A model generated the notes under the pieces. The model saw only the letters and a list, made by a program, of their open reading frames with translations. It had not been told where the DNA came from and did not search any database. 64,000 bases of DNA from Cryobacterium lactosi (lineage in GTDB: Bacteria > Actinomycetota > Actinomycetes > Actinomycetales > Microbacteriaceae), in assembly GCF_004403945.1 (NCBI RefSeq), contig NZ_SOHM01000007.1, positions 248,001-312,000 on the forward strand. The letters are read 5' to 3'. Every line of letters begins with the position of its first letter. Positions within the stretch are counted from its first letter, which is position 1. Shown piece by piece: positions 1 through 9,007 of the stretch. Made by a program: the position numbers and the translations under genes.

Positions 1-1383
1 TTCCCTTTCCGACCATCGCGTTAGGTGGGCGCTCAGCGCATTTGGCTAGGGCATCCCGTGTCGACAACGCTCAACCCCGCTGACGGAGAGATCCGGAAGA
101 TTGGGACGCTCACTGCGGCATAGTTTTGTCAAGGAGAGAGAGCAGCTTCAAACTAAAATGTCGACCCCCCGGCTGTAACCGACGGGCCGACACACCTCTC
201 CTGCTGAAGAATAGTTTGGCGACCGAAACAGAAGAGGACTACTCGCAATTTGATTCCCGAATCGTCGGGAGCCTGTGCTGCACCTTCCGAAGAAGATGAC
301 TAAATCGTATCCGTCTTCACCGAGCAGATCTTGACTACCCCGGATCCGGGCGTGTCACGGACCGCAATCGCCGCTGCGCATTTCGCGTCAGAATACTGCT
401 GAAACACTCAGCAATCCAAGACACGCTCCGACCCGGTCCACAAAGCGCTGAGAAACGCCCACGCCGTCACGGATACCCCGCTACCTACTCCCTCCCATTT
501 CTTTCGCGCACATGGTGCTGATCGACTGAGCCCCTGGCGCAACCACCTCTACTGACGTTTTTGGTCGCTAGTGCCACTGCTTGACTGCCCGCACCCAGAT
601 GGCGGCGCACCCGAACTGCCGCGTCTAGGCACTCGTGTCCTGCAGCAGCAGCAGCAGCCCGTCGCTCTCATCTCCGGCTTGCGCAAACCACATACCCTCG
701 CCACCGTCGCGGGCGACGTGCGGGCCTTTAGACGGTCCGAAGATCCAACGAACGAAGGCCGCGGTCGCCGATCCCAATCTGGTCAATGGTCGATTTCGTT
801 CTCAGCATTTCGGTGGCGGTGGCGCGCTTACGCCAGCCCCCTGCGTGGATGGCTGAACCGCTGAATTTTGCTGACACGGACGACAGCGCGATGACGGATT
901 GCTGCCGAGCGAAGCCGCAACCTTCCCACGTGCTGCACGTGTAATTGGGTCACGGCACGTGCCGACGTCGCCTTCCGCCGGATCCGCTCGTCCAGCGAGA
1001 GTGGCCTCGAGCTTCGACAGCGCGGGCAATCCAAGAGGCCGCTGCGCGAGCTCTGCCGACGAGTAGGAGCGCAACTCATGCCCATTGTGCGCATAGGCCG
1101 AGGAATCACCAAGGGAAGTGGACAGCGAACGGACTGGCCCTGTCGACGTGTCTGAGGCCAGTGGCTGCACGGAGCGAAGCTCGCGGATCGCATGCGCGGT
1201 GTCGTTATTGGAAGAGGCCCGTTGCCGGTCACGCTCTCGTTCTGGTCGGAACCCGTTCGTCAGCTCGGCTTGTCCGCTTGACCCCCTCAGTCCTCGGCCG
1301 CCCGTTCGGTCTGGCGACCGACAAGTCCTTGCTCAGGCCCGCTATCGCGGGCAGTGCAGAACCGCCCGACGATCCGCCTGCCG
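1..1383. other. gene-poor island DNA, no convincing gene
   Basis: I see no open frame here with recognisable protein character; the overlapping short frames look like GC-driven noise. About 150 bases from ~170 to ~320 are a diverged copy of 15,409-15,558 (see the repeat entries), so this stretch probably contains decayed gene remains. Confidence 0.5.
170..320. repeat. diverged ~150-bp repeat, left copy
   Basis: By eye this aligns collinearly with 15,409-15,558. Shared blocks include GACCGAA, CGCAATTT and AAGAAGATG in the same order and similar spacing. Translated on the minus strand both copies give partly similar peptides, so this may be a decayed duplicated coding sequence. Identity was not computed; about two thirds by eye. 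Confidence 0.4.
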
Positions 1384-2214
1384 TCAAAGCTTGCTGCGCT
1401 CTCGCTTCCAGGCCCGTGGGTCGCCGAGCCACGTCCATCGCAGGTCTTCAAGTCGCAGGACGGCAAGGTTTCCGTCTTGACCGTCAGCACCCAAGGAGTA
1501 GATCTTCCGCCCGTCCTTGGAAGTTCGCTCGTCTTTCAGGTGCAGGTGACCGTGCGCTAAGACCCTGGGACGCAGCGCTTCATACACTCGAGTGACGCGC
1601 TCGCGGGACAGCGCAGAGTAGGCAATAGCAGCCTCGTCCCAGCCGAGGGGATTTGACCGGAGAATCCGCTCGACAAGCTCGGTTCCGCCGTCCACGGCTT
1701 CGTGGGTGAGCAGGACCTCGGTTGGTCCTCCATCTATCGCTCGCGTGACGTCCGCCTCCGTCGGCACCTCGCTCGGCCACCAGGTCTTGAGCGGCACCCG
1801 GTCGTCGCGGTCCAGGGAGGCAGCGCCACCGAATGAGGCGAATGTGCGCCCAGCGAGAGTGAAGCGAAAAGCGCGCGGCAGCACATGTACACGCTCGGCG
1901 ATCTGTACGGGTCGATTGGGCGACACCGCGAAAAGCGAGTCCAACGACGACCAATGTTCATGGTTGCCAGGTGTGACCAGGACTCGTTCGATACCCGCCG
2001 CGCGTGCCCAATACGAGACGGTCTCGGGAAACCCGTGACCGGACCGCTCCCCCCAATACCCGAAGTCACCGAGGTGGAGAACGGTTCGAATGCCCGGCAC
2101 TGCCCTGCGGAGAAAGGGGAAAACCTGCTGCACCCATCCGATGTTTGCGTGCCAATCCCCGGCGACCGCAACCTGCGTTTCACCCGTGAGGGACAGATCA
2201 GGGATGGAGGTCAT
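1384..2214 (-). CDS. calcineurin-like metallophosphoesterase (left module copy)
   Basis: A 276-residue enzyme of the calcineurin-like metallophosphoesterase superfamily. The metal-binding motifs are all present in order: GDWH (residues 19-22), LGDFG, TPGNHE, LTHEAVD and HGHLH. The family hydrolyses phosphomono- or phosphodiester bonds with two metal ions; the substrate here is unknown. It is strongly similar along its whole length to the protein at 17,632-18,441 (roughly 70% identical by eye). It faces away from the MbcA-type antitoxin gene at 2,685, the same arrangement as in the right-hand copy, suggesting module duplication. The ATG at 2,212-2,214 is the only good in-frame start; no clear Shine-Dalgarno precedes it. 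No signal peptide is visible, so it is probably cytoplasmic. Confidence 0.85.
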   Translation of the reverse strand: MTSIPDLSLTGETQVAVAGDWHANIGWVQQVFPFLRRAVPGIRTVLHLGDFGYWGERSGHGFPETVSYWARAAGIERVLVTPGNHEHWSSLDSLFAVSPNRPVQIAERVHVLPRAFRFTLAGRTFASFGGAASLDRDDRVPLKTWWPSEVPTEADVTRAIDGGPTEVLLTHEAVDGGTELVERILRSNPLGWDEAAIAYSALSRERVTRVYEALRPRVLAHGHLHLKDERTSKDGRKIYSLGADGQDGNLAVLRLEDLRWTWLGDPRAWKRERSKL

Positions 2215-2684
2215 GATCCATCATCCACTCTGACCGTCCCCTCCGCGAAACGCTGAGGCGCCGACGCCCCGCTCAGTCTGGCCAACGAGGACGATGTCCG
2301 GCTCAGCGCCGGCGCCCATCGCTAGCCGAACATTGGCCGTGCCCGGCTTCGAGGAGAGCACTTCGGTCCGGTCGGTGCGAATGACGGACCGCAATGGGCC
2401 GGCGCGGCGGAAACACTGTCGTGCGCACTATCCACGCCTATCAGCGCTCCGAGACGATGAGCGGCTTGATGGCCAGATGGGGAGTTCGGTTCAGCACTGA
2501 ATCGATCGAAGACCACAAGCACGGCGCTCGCTACAGGCGATTGCCATTCAAGTCGGCAAGGCTTGGCACAACCCAGGATGCCTTGGCTAGCTCCGCTCAA
2601 TCCGGCGTCTTGGGCCTCACCACCAGACCCGCAGTGGGCGGTCGCCGAGTAGGCTGCACGCAAACGATGCCGGTGGAGGGCTTC
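2215..2684. other. intergenic region between divergent metallophosphoesterase and antitoxin genes
   Basis: 470 bases with no supported gene. The equivalent divergent spacer in the right-hand module is only about 100 bases and lies next to a second metallophosphoesterase gene, of which I see no trace here. It presumably carries promoters for both flanking genes. A GGAGG ends 5 nt before the antitoxin ATG at 2,685. Confidence 0.4.
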
Positions 2685-3128
2685 ATGGGAGATCAAGCAC
2701 GGAACGAGCCGGGACCAACCTCCGCGTCACCCCAACTGGTCCTTAGTCGCAAGGCGACAGCGGCGGCCTGGGCCAGACTCGGAGCCGAGTTCGGCATGCT
2801 CACGGATGAGGAGGTCACGAACCGTCTCGGGATTGCCGGCACGTACCGTCAGGGATCGGCCGTGAAGCGAGCGGGTCTCCTCGGCGTATATCGAGACGGT
2901 GAATACCGCTACCCCGGATATCAATTCGACGACCACGGCACCGTATTGCCGGTGATTCAGCCACTCCTTGAACTCGCGCGACAGAACGGATGGGACGACG
3001 CGAGTGTCGCCCTGTGGCTGATCGGGCCCATAACCAGTTTCGACGGAGAAGATCGACCGGTGGATCATCTTCGGGAGGACCAGGCGTTGCTCGCGGTTGC
3101 CCGTAACTCATTCGAAGCTGAATGGTGA
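2685..3128 (+). CDS. orphan MbcA/Xre/ParS-type antitoxin-like protein
   Basis: A 147-residue protein whose C-terminal half resembles the toxin-binding region of RES-partner antitoxins: a GWDDASVALWL helix, then ITSF, RPVDHL and a closing FEAEW. It matches the antitoxin at 19,684-20,087 nearly residue for residue in that part. I chose ATG 2,685 because a GGAGG lies just upstream and because the right-hand copy has its ribosome-binding site before the homologous ATG; the frame stays open upstream but that part has no support. The stop overlaps an ATGGTGA, exactly where the RES toxin starts in the other copy, but here the toxin frame ends after four codons. The protein is therefore an antitoxin without its cognate neighbour toxin. 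Functional assignment rests on family resemblance and context. Confidence 0.65.
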   Translation: MGDQARNEPGPTSASPQLVLSRKATAAAWARLGAEFGMLTDEEVTNRLGIAGTYRQGSAVKRAGLLGVYRDGEYRYPGYQFDDHGTVLPVIQPLLELARQNGWDDASVALWLIGPITSFDGEDRPVDHLREDQALLAVARNSFEAEW

Positions 3129-3438
3129 CCAGTTGAGATCGCATACTATGCGGGTTCTTACCGGGACCACCTCTGTGAATGACCCGGCCCTCGTCACCTC
3201 GGGTCGATAGCGGAACGCGTGCCGACCGCTGAAGCCCAAGTTCGAGCTGGCGCGATCCGAGGCCTGCCCGAAGTGTGGACACCAACCCATGCGAACGTGC
3301 AAGGACATGTCAGCGGCTCGATTTACTCTTCCAAATGTCGAACAAAGATTCGATACTGGAAAGGTGAACAATGGCACCGAGCTTTTGTACCGGCTGGCAC
3401 GCACGTGTTCGCCGTTGTCCGCATGGGTATCCGCTGCC
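3129..3438. promoter_or_regulatory. spacer and SOS-type promoter region before dnaE2
   Basis: 310 bases between the orphan antitoxin and the polymerase gene. It includes the LexA-like box at 3,338-3,353. In the polymerase frame, upstream of the box, codons for a CPKCGH zinc-ribbon-like stretch can be read, possibly a remnant of an unrelated gene. No complete gene is supported. Confidence 0.4.
3338..3353. promoter_or_regulatory. LexA-like SOS box upstream of dnaE2
   Basis: TCGAACAAAGATTCGA. The actinobacterial/mycobacterial SOS consensus is TCGAAC-N4-GTTCGA; eleven of twelve specified positions match (one G to A in the right half). It lies 85 bases before the chosen ATG of the DnaE2-type gene, a known class of LexA target, and would be inside the coding sequence if the earlier ATG at 3,289 were used. 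Confidence 0.65.
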
Positions 3439-6400
3439 ATGACGTTCCCACACCTGCACGTGGCCAGCGCTTACTCCACTCACAACGGCGTCACGATGCC
3501 CGAGCACCTCGTTGCGAAGGCGGTGTCCGACGGCGCCACCTTCCTCGCGCTCACCGACCATGATGGACTCTACGCCGGCGTCAAACACGTGCGTGCGTGC
3601 GAGGCCGCCGGGATCCAGGCGGGGCTCGGCGCCGAGCTCGCGGTGCACGACGATGAACACCGCTCACTTGGCCGGGTCACGGTCTTGGCGATGGGCACCG
3701 GCGACGGCCGCGGTTACGGTGCGCTCTGCCGCGCTGTGAGCACAGCACACGAAGCCGGCCGAGTGCCGAGCATGGACCGCCGGCGTCTCGCTGAGCTGGC
3801 GGCTGACGGCCGTCTGACCGTGCTCCTTGGCAACCTCTCCGACGTTGGGGCAGCGATCGAACGCCGGGAGACTGCCGACGCCCTGGGCCGGCTTCGACAT
3901 TGGCTAAGCGTCATGCCGGTGGCCTCCGTCACCCTCGAAGTCGTCTGCCACCTGGCGGAGGCCGGCCAGCCTGGGTCCGTGGCCCCAGCCACCCGGATGC
4001 TCGGCCTTTCCACGACCACGGGTGTGCCGGCCGTCCTCTCCAACGCCGTGCGCTACTCCGAGCCCGGTGAAGCGGCGACCGCCGACCTCGCCGACGCCAC
4101 CCGACACCTGGTGCCGCTGGCCAAGCTCAGCCAGCCGCAATCCAACGGCCAGGCGTACCTGAAGGATGAGCGCGAGATGCGACGTGTCGGCCGGATGCTC
4201 GTCGACGCTGGCACCCACGAACCTGGCGCGCTTGACCGGCTGATTCAGAACACCCGACAGCTGGCCGACCGGTGCACGCTCGACCCAGCGCACGATCTGG
4301 GTCTCGGCACCCCGCGGATGCCGGAAGCCTCGGTCATCGGGATCGCCGGCGACCCGGTCGCCGAACTGTGGGCCCGAGCCCGGCATGGCATCGACGACCG
4401 GTACGCCGGCACCAAACTCGTCGATGCCGCGCACACCGAGCTCGCCCACGAGATGGAGACCGTCGAGCATCTCGGATTCGCGTCGTACTTCCTGACCGTG
4501 GCTCGTGTCGCCGACCTCATCCGTGACATGGGCATCCGCATCCAAGCCCGCGGCTCCGGCGTCGGCTCCGTCCTCAACTACGCCCTTCGCACCTCATCTG
4601 TCGAACCCATCTCCAACTCGCTGATCTGGGAGCGATTCCTCAGTCCCGAGCGCCAGACGCTGCCCGATATCGACCTTGACGTCGAATCCAGTCGCCGGCA
4701 TGACATCTACCGGGAGGTGTTCAAGACCTTCGGCGCCGACCGGGTCTCGCTCATGTCGATGACCAACGCGTACCGCGGCCGCGGCGCCGTGCGCGACGCC
4801 GGCATGGCGCTCGGCATGCCGGACGATGAGATCTCGGCGATCGCCAAGCAGATGTGGCGCTTCAACGCCCGCGACTTCCGGCAGGCCCTCGAGGAGAAGC
4901 CGGAGCTGGCGGAGTTCGCGGCCGCGGTCCAAGAATCCAGCCAGTTGGACCAGCTGGTCGACCTCACCGCCAAGCTCGACAGGCTCCCCCGGCACATCAG
5001 CGTGCACCCGTGCGGCGTCATCCTCTCAGATACGTCGTTGCTCGACCGGACGCCGGTGCAGGCCTCTGGGATGGGTCTGCCGATGTCCCAGTACGACAAG
5101 CACGATATGGACCCCATGGGCCTGATCAAGCTCGACATTCTCGGCGTCCGCATGCAATCGGCGATGGCCTTCGCCGTCGAGGAGCATCGGCGGCTGACCG
5201 GTGAACACATCGACTTGGACCGGGTGCCGCTGGACGACCCGGAGACGTTCGACCTCATCTGCTCCACCCGCACTCTCGGCATTTTCCAGCTGGAGTCCCC
5301 CGGTCAGATGGAATTGGTCGGGAAGCTGCAGCCCCGAGAGTTCAACGACCTGACCGTCGAAATCTCACTGTTCCGGCCGGGCCCGATGCAGAACAACATG
5401 CCGTTGCAGTACCTGATGGCACGCCACGGCGAGGTCGCGCCCGACTACATGGATCCCCGGTTCAAACCGTTCCTGCAGGAGACCCGCGGCGTCGTCGTGT
5501 TCCATGAGCAGGTGATGCGGCTCTTCGACGAGCTGACGGGCTGCGGGATGGGCAAAGCCGATGTGTTCCGCCGGCACCTGGGAAAGTCCGACGACCTCGC
5601 CGAGATCGAGGCCTACGTCCGTGAGCGGGCGGCGGCCCGCGGCTTCGACCAGAAGGTCATCGACCGCGCGTGGAAGGTGCTGGCGGGTTTCGGAAGCTTC
5701 GGGTTCGCGAAAGCGCACGGCGCCGCGTTTGCCTTGCCCACGTACCAGAGCGCCTGGCTGAAAACCCATCACCCGGCCACGTTCTTCGCCGGCCTCTTGA
5801 CCCACGATCCCGGTATGTGGCCGAAGGACCTGATTGTGGCCGAGGCCCGGAACCTCGGCGTGCCGATCCTGCCGCTCGACGTGCAGCGGTCCGCGCTCGA
5901 TTACCGGGTCGAGGAGCTGACCGACGGCCGGCTCGCTATCCGCCTGGCGCTCCCCGAGCTGGTCGGGAGCAGCGCCGCAGAGCAACGTCGAATCGCCGAG
6001 CACCAGCCGTTCACGTCCCTCCAAGATTTCCGGGACCGGGTGCGGCCCCGCCGGCGTTCGTTCGAGGCGCTGGCCCGGGTCGGGGCCCTGGACGCGTTCA
6101 TCGGCTACGACCGGAGCCGGCGGAGTGACCTGCTCGCGCACCTGCATGGGCTGGCCGGCAAGGCGCTGGCCGTCGGCGAGAACCAGCTGGCGTTCGACAT
6201 TGAGCTGCCGCTGCCTGACTTCGGCCGTGCGGTCACGTCCATGGATCTCCGCGGCCGCACGCAGACAGACTTGGAGCTGCGGGACCTTCGACTGGCTGTC
6301 GGGCACCACCAGATGGAGCGGTTCTACTCGCTGTTCAAGAAGCTCGGTGTGACGCCGGCGTCCGAGCTCGGCAAGCTGCCCGGCGGCACCGAGGTCCTGG

Positions 6401-6744
6401 TCGCCGGTGTCCGTCGGGCGACGAACACTCCACCGATGCGGGACGGCCGGCGAACCGTGTTCGTGTCACTCGACGACGGCACCGGTCCTGTGTCGAACGT
6501 CGTGTTCTTCCACGATGCGCAGGCTGCGATCGGGCGGGTGGCGTTCAGCACGCAGTTCATGCTGGTGAAGGGTCGCACCCGGCGTTCCGGAGCCCGCGGC
6601 ATCTCGGTTACCGGCGACGGCGCCTGGGACCTGTTGGATGCGGCGAGGACGGTGAAGGCGAAGGAGCTGGCTGAGGAGCAGAAGCGGAGCACGGCGGTCA
6701 CCGGCACCGACAACGTCATTCAGATGCAGCGGCGACGAGCGTAA
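3439..6744 (+). CDS. dnaE2: error-prone DNA polymerase III alpha subunit, DnaE2/ImuC type
   Basis: A 1,101-residue C-family DNA polymerase of the damage-tolerance (translesion) type. An N-terminal PHP domain starts with HLH (residues 5-7) and TDHDG (39-43). The polymerase core has the catalytic LPDIDLD motif (Asp410, Asp412) and the third carboxylate in KLDILG (Asp566). A C-terminal OB-fold starts near residue 983. Length fits DnaE2 (about 1,050-1,100) rather than replicative DnaE1. DnaE2 normally works with ImuA' and ImuB, but neither is adjacent; the gene stands alone in the island. The start at 3,439 is chosen because homology begins there and the LexA-like box lies upstream; no good Shine-Dalgarno is visible. 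Probably SOS-induced (inference from the box). Confidence 0.9.
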   Translation: MTFPHLHVASAYSTHNGVTMPEHLVAKAVSDGATFLALTDHDGLYAGVKHVRACEAAGIQAGLGAELAVHDDEHRSLGRVTVLAMGTGDGRGYGALCRAVSTAHEAGRVPSMDRRRLAELAADGRLTVLLGNLSDVGAAIERRETADALGRLRHWLSVMPVASVTLEVVCHLAEAGQPGSVAPATRMLGLSTTTGVPAVLSNAVRYSEPGEAATADLADATRHLVPLAKLSQPQSNGQAYLKDEREMRRVGRMLVDAGTHEPGALDRLIQNTRQLADRCTLDPAHDLGLGTPRMPEASVIGIAGDPVAELWARARHGIDDRYAGTKLVDAAHTELAHEMETVEHLGFASYFLTVARVADLIRDMGIRIQARGSGVGSVLNYALRTSSVEPISNSLIWERFLSPERQTLPDIDLDVESSRRHDIYREVFKTFGADRVSLMSMTNAYRGRGAVRDAGMALGMPDDEISAIAKQMWRFNARDFRQALEEKPELAEFAAAVQESSQLDQLVDLTAKLDRLPRHISVHPCGVILSDTSLLDRTPVQASGMGLPMSQYDKHDMDPMGLIKLDILGVRMQSAMAFAVEEHRRLTGEHIDLDRVPLDDPETFDLICSTRTLGIFQLESPGQMELVGKLQPREFNDLTVEISLFRPGPMQNNMPLQYLMARHGEVAPDYMDPRFKPFLQETRGVVVFHEQVMRLFDELTGCGMGKADVFRRHLGKSDDLAEIEAYVRERAAARGFDQKVIDRAWKVLAGFGSFGFAKAHGAAFALPTYQSAWLKTHHPATFFAGLLTHDPGMWPKDLIVAEARNLGVPILPLDVQRSALDYRVEELTDGRLAIRLALPELVGSSAAEQRRIAEHQPFTSLQDFRDRVRPRRRSFEALARVGALDAFIGYDRSRRSDLLAHLHGLAGKALAVGENQLAFDIELPLPDFGRAVTSMDLRGRTQTDLELRDLRLAVGHHQMERFYSLFKKLGVTPASELGKLPGGTEVLVAGVRRATNTPPMRDGRRTVFVSLDDGTGPVSNVVFFHDAQAAIGRVAFSTQFMLVKGRTRRSGARGISVTGDGAWDLLDAARTVKAKELAEEQKRSTAVTGTDNVIQMQRRRA

Positions 6745-7037
6745 ACACATGGCCAGCGAAGGTCAGCTTGGAGCGCCCTTTGACCCCGGTGTCCCGGTGT
6801 CCCGTCGTCGCCCCGGCGCTTTGGTCCGACGCAGCCGTTCTACGTGAGATTCCCCGGGCAGCGCCGGCTGCCTCTACACGGTCCATCGGAGCACGGTCGC
6901 CGCTCGGATACGGCCGCCATTCCACAAGCCCTTGCTGCCCGCCGCCGTGATTGCGTGAAACCGATAGCCGGCTGACGCCTACACGTTGAATACTGCGCGA
7001 CACCGCGAGTGGCCCCGTCACAAGAAGATGTGTCGGC
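6745..7037. other. intergenic region, nothing recognised
   Basis: About 290 bases between two convergent genes. No convincing reading frame, strong hairpin or repeat seen. Confidence 0.4.
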
Positions 7038-8108
7038 TTACAGAGGAGCGATTGAGCCTTCTTGGCCCCTTTCCTTCGCGTGAAAGTCACCATCATCCTC
7101 GTCGGGCTCGTCTATCGGAAAAGATAGATACGTCAACGGAGCGAATCCCGCATCCTGCTCGGGTTCGCGAATGACGATTCCCATTCCAGGGCGATGTTTC
7201 GGCCGAAATTCTTCCCCACCCAGTTCAACACTCCTCAGCCGGACAGCCCGGAGAGCGTCATGATCTCCCACATCGACAAGTTCTCTCATGATCACCAGCA
7301 TGTCGGTGATCCCTTCGCTACCGTGCAGGCGCCAATACGGCAGCTCGGCGCCTCCGTCCCAACCGAGAGAGTAGTTGACTGCGGCAAACACGGATTCGAC
7401 GCCAGTCTTCGCCCTCTTGACGAGAGGATCAAAAAGCGCGATCTTCTGCTCGTCCGTGAGGAACGCCCAACGAAGCATCTGCCGAGAGACTCTCTCTACT
7501 GCGATTCCCGCATCGCGCGGAAAGCTATCTGCACAGGACAGCTCGCTGACGACAGTTCCGGCGTCGTCCGAGTCCCGCCAGGGTAGAGACATCGTGTCAG
7601 GAAAGGTTTGGGATACCGTGTATGCGCATGCCCAAGGGACGAGCGCGTGAGCCATCGGGTGACGTTCCACACGAAGCGTGTGGGTTTCACCAACCCGCGC
7701 GCGCCATCCATCGGCAACCGTCTCGTTGCTGTTGAGGGTCAGGCGATTGCAGATCGCCATCAAATCAGGGATTAGGTCGCTTGAGAGCGGAGCCCGATGA
7801 TGCTGCACCTGCAACCACGTCAACAGTTCAGCGACTACTTCCAGTTCTCGGGACTCACGCGCCATGTTCCTACCCGAGATCTGCTGTTGCTCATACTGCC
7901 GACGAGACTCCGCCTGCTCCTCAGCGAATTGAAGCTTGGCGCTGGCTTGTTCCAGCTCGAACTGATGTCCCTGCTTTGCTAATGCCTCTTGGCTCATCCG
8001 CCTCGTCCACCAGTTTGTGCCAAGCAGAATCCCGATGGACGCGATAGAGCCGAGCACTGCACCAGCGCCCCCCGACAAGAGGTTGGCCCAGTCCCATCCT
8101 TCGAACAC
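7038..8108 (-). CDS. membrane-anchored coiled-coil protein of unknown function
   Basis: A 356-residue protein I cannot assign to a named family. One hydrophobic segment near residues 8-30 (LLSGGAGAVLGSIASIGILL) is followed by a charged, Gln/Glu/Ala-rich helix to about residue 85, likely a coiled coil. The rest is a soluble, presumably cytoplasmic domain ending in an acidic tail. The GTG start at 8,106-8,108 has a GGAGG seven bases upstream, supporting both the start and the gene. It lies between dnaE2 and a large membrane NTPase in the island. A single-helix plus coiled-coil layout is common among accessory or defence-island proteins, but no function can be read from the sequence. Confidence 0.7.
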   Translation of the reverse strand: MFEGWDWANLLSGGAGAVLGSIASIGILLGTNWWTRRMSQEALAKQGHQFELEQASAKLQFAEEQAESRRQYEQQQISGRNMARESRELEVVAELLTWLQVQHHRAPLSSDLIPDLMAICNRLTLNSNETVADGWRARVGETHTLRVERHPMAHALVPWACAYTVSQTFPDTMSLPWRDSDDAGTVVSELSCADSFPRDAGIAVERVSRQMLRWAFLTDEQKIALFDPLVKRAKTGVESVFAAVNYSLGWDGGAELPYWRLHGSEGITDMLVIMRELVDVGDHDALRAVRLRSVELGGEEFRPKHRPGMGIVIREPEQDAGFAPLTYLSFPIDEPDEDDGDFHAKERGQEGSIAPL

Positions 8109-8578
8109 TTTCGAACCTCCAGGTTTTCGGTAGGTTCCAACGCTATCCGGGCCAGTCCCGGGACTTAGACGCTTCTATGGCACTACTTAGAGGGTCGTTA
8201 CTGCAGCGCCCTGCAGGCGGGACCCGACGTCCGGCAGGTTTCTCGCGTGCTTCTTCCGGTTGCGGGCAATGGATCGGGAATTGCCCGATCCCCTGCACTA
8301 ACTTGCGGCTCCGCGGAGTGGGTCGGCAGAATCCTAAGTTGGGTCATTTTGGCTTAGAGGTACAGAGCTCGGGGCACGTGCTCGCCGCCGCCACCCCGCG
8401 GTTGAGAAGATTGTCTCTTCGAACCCTGGTGACGAGCCTCGATTTGAGCTTGCAGATCAGGCGGGGCCCCGCCACATCGATCCGTGTGGAGTCGACCACC
8501 CGCGTGACTTCTGGATCGAGCGAGAGGTTTGTTTCGAACTGTCCGGCGCGTTCCTGGCATTAGCCTAGCCTCACCATC
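8109..8578. other. intergenic region, promoter side of two divergent genes
   Basis: 470 bases with no supported gene. The right end carries a -10-like TAGCCT at 8,566-8,571 before the GTG at 8,579. Confidence 0.4.
8566..8571 (+). promoter_or_regulatory. -10 hexamer for a leaderless start
   Basis: TAGCCT fits TANNNT and ends 7 nt before GTG 8,579, placing transcription start at or next to the start codon. It matches the spacing seen at several other genes in the window. Confidence 0.4.
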
Positions 8579-9007
8579 GTGAGGAACCAGACTGTGTCCC
8601 TGCCGCAAATTGAATGCCCCGATTGCCACGAGATGCACATCCTCTGGCGCGGCGAGATGAGCGTGCACACAACGGCCGTCGGCCTCCGGTGCGACGGGAA
8701 GGTTAACGCGCCGAAGCGTCCCCCGACGAAGACACAGAAGCCAGCTCGAGCGGCGGTGCCTGCGAGGTCTGTGCCTGGGAAGGCGCAGGCTGAGAAGTCA
8801 CTGCCACAGGGTAACGCCGCGTTCTACGGCAACCGCGAAGGAAGATACGGCGCGGAGATCCAAGAAGCGTTCGCAGCTGCGAGTGAAAGCAAACGCCGCA
8901 GCTGGCCAGCCCCCACTCACGGCACCCCCCAGGATCGGGTCATCTACGTGACGAAGACGACCCGCGTTGTCTCCGGTGGACTACCGAGCCTCGGCCGGGG
9001 TCGCTAG
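8579..9007 (+). CDS. small protein with N-terminal zinc-binding-like cysteines
   Basis: A 142-residue protein not assigned to a family. Residues 13-19 contain CPDCHEMH and a further Cys follows near residue 38, a pattern that could bind zinc. A basic, Pro/Ala/Lys-rich linker follows, then a region with FYGNREGRYGAEIQEAF and a C-terminal stretch. The GTG start is supported by a TAGCCT -10 element 7 nt upstream rather than by a Shine-Dalgarno. The 3' end overlaps the convergent NTPase gene by 4 bases. Composition suggests possible nucleic-acid binding, but that is a guess. Confidence 0.5.
   Translation: MRNQTVSLPQIECPDCHEMHILWRGEMSVHTTAVGLRCDGKVNAPKRPPTKTQKPARAAVPARSVPGKAQAEKSLPQGNAAFYGNREGRYGAEIQEAFAAASESKRRSWPAPTHGTPQDRVIYVTKTTRVVSGGLPSLGRGR

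Noticed and set aside
3289-3438. Earlier ATG start for the DnaE2 gene
   Set aside because: Adds 50 residues without homology and would place the LexA-like box inside the coding region.
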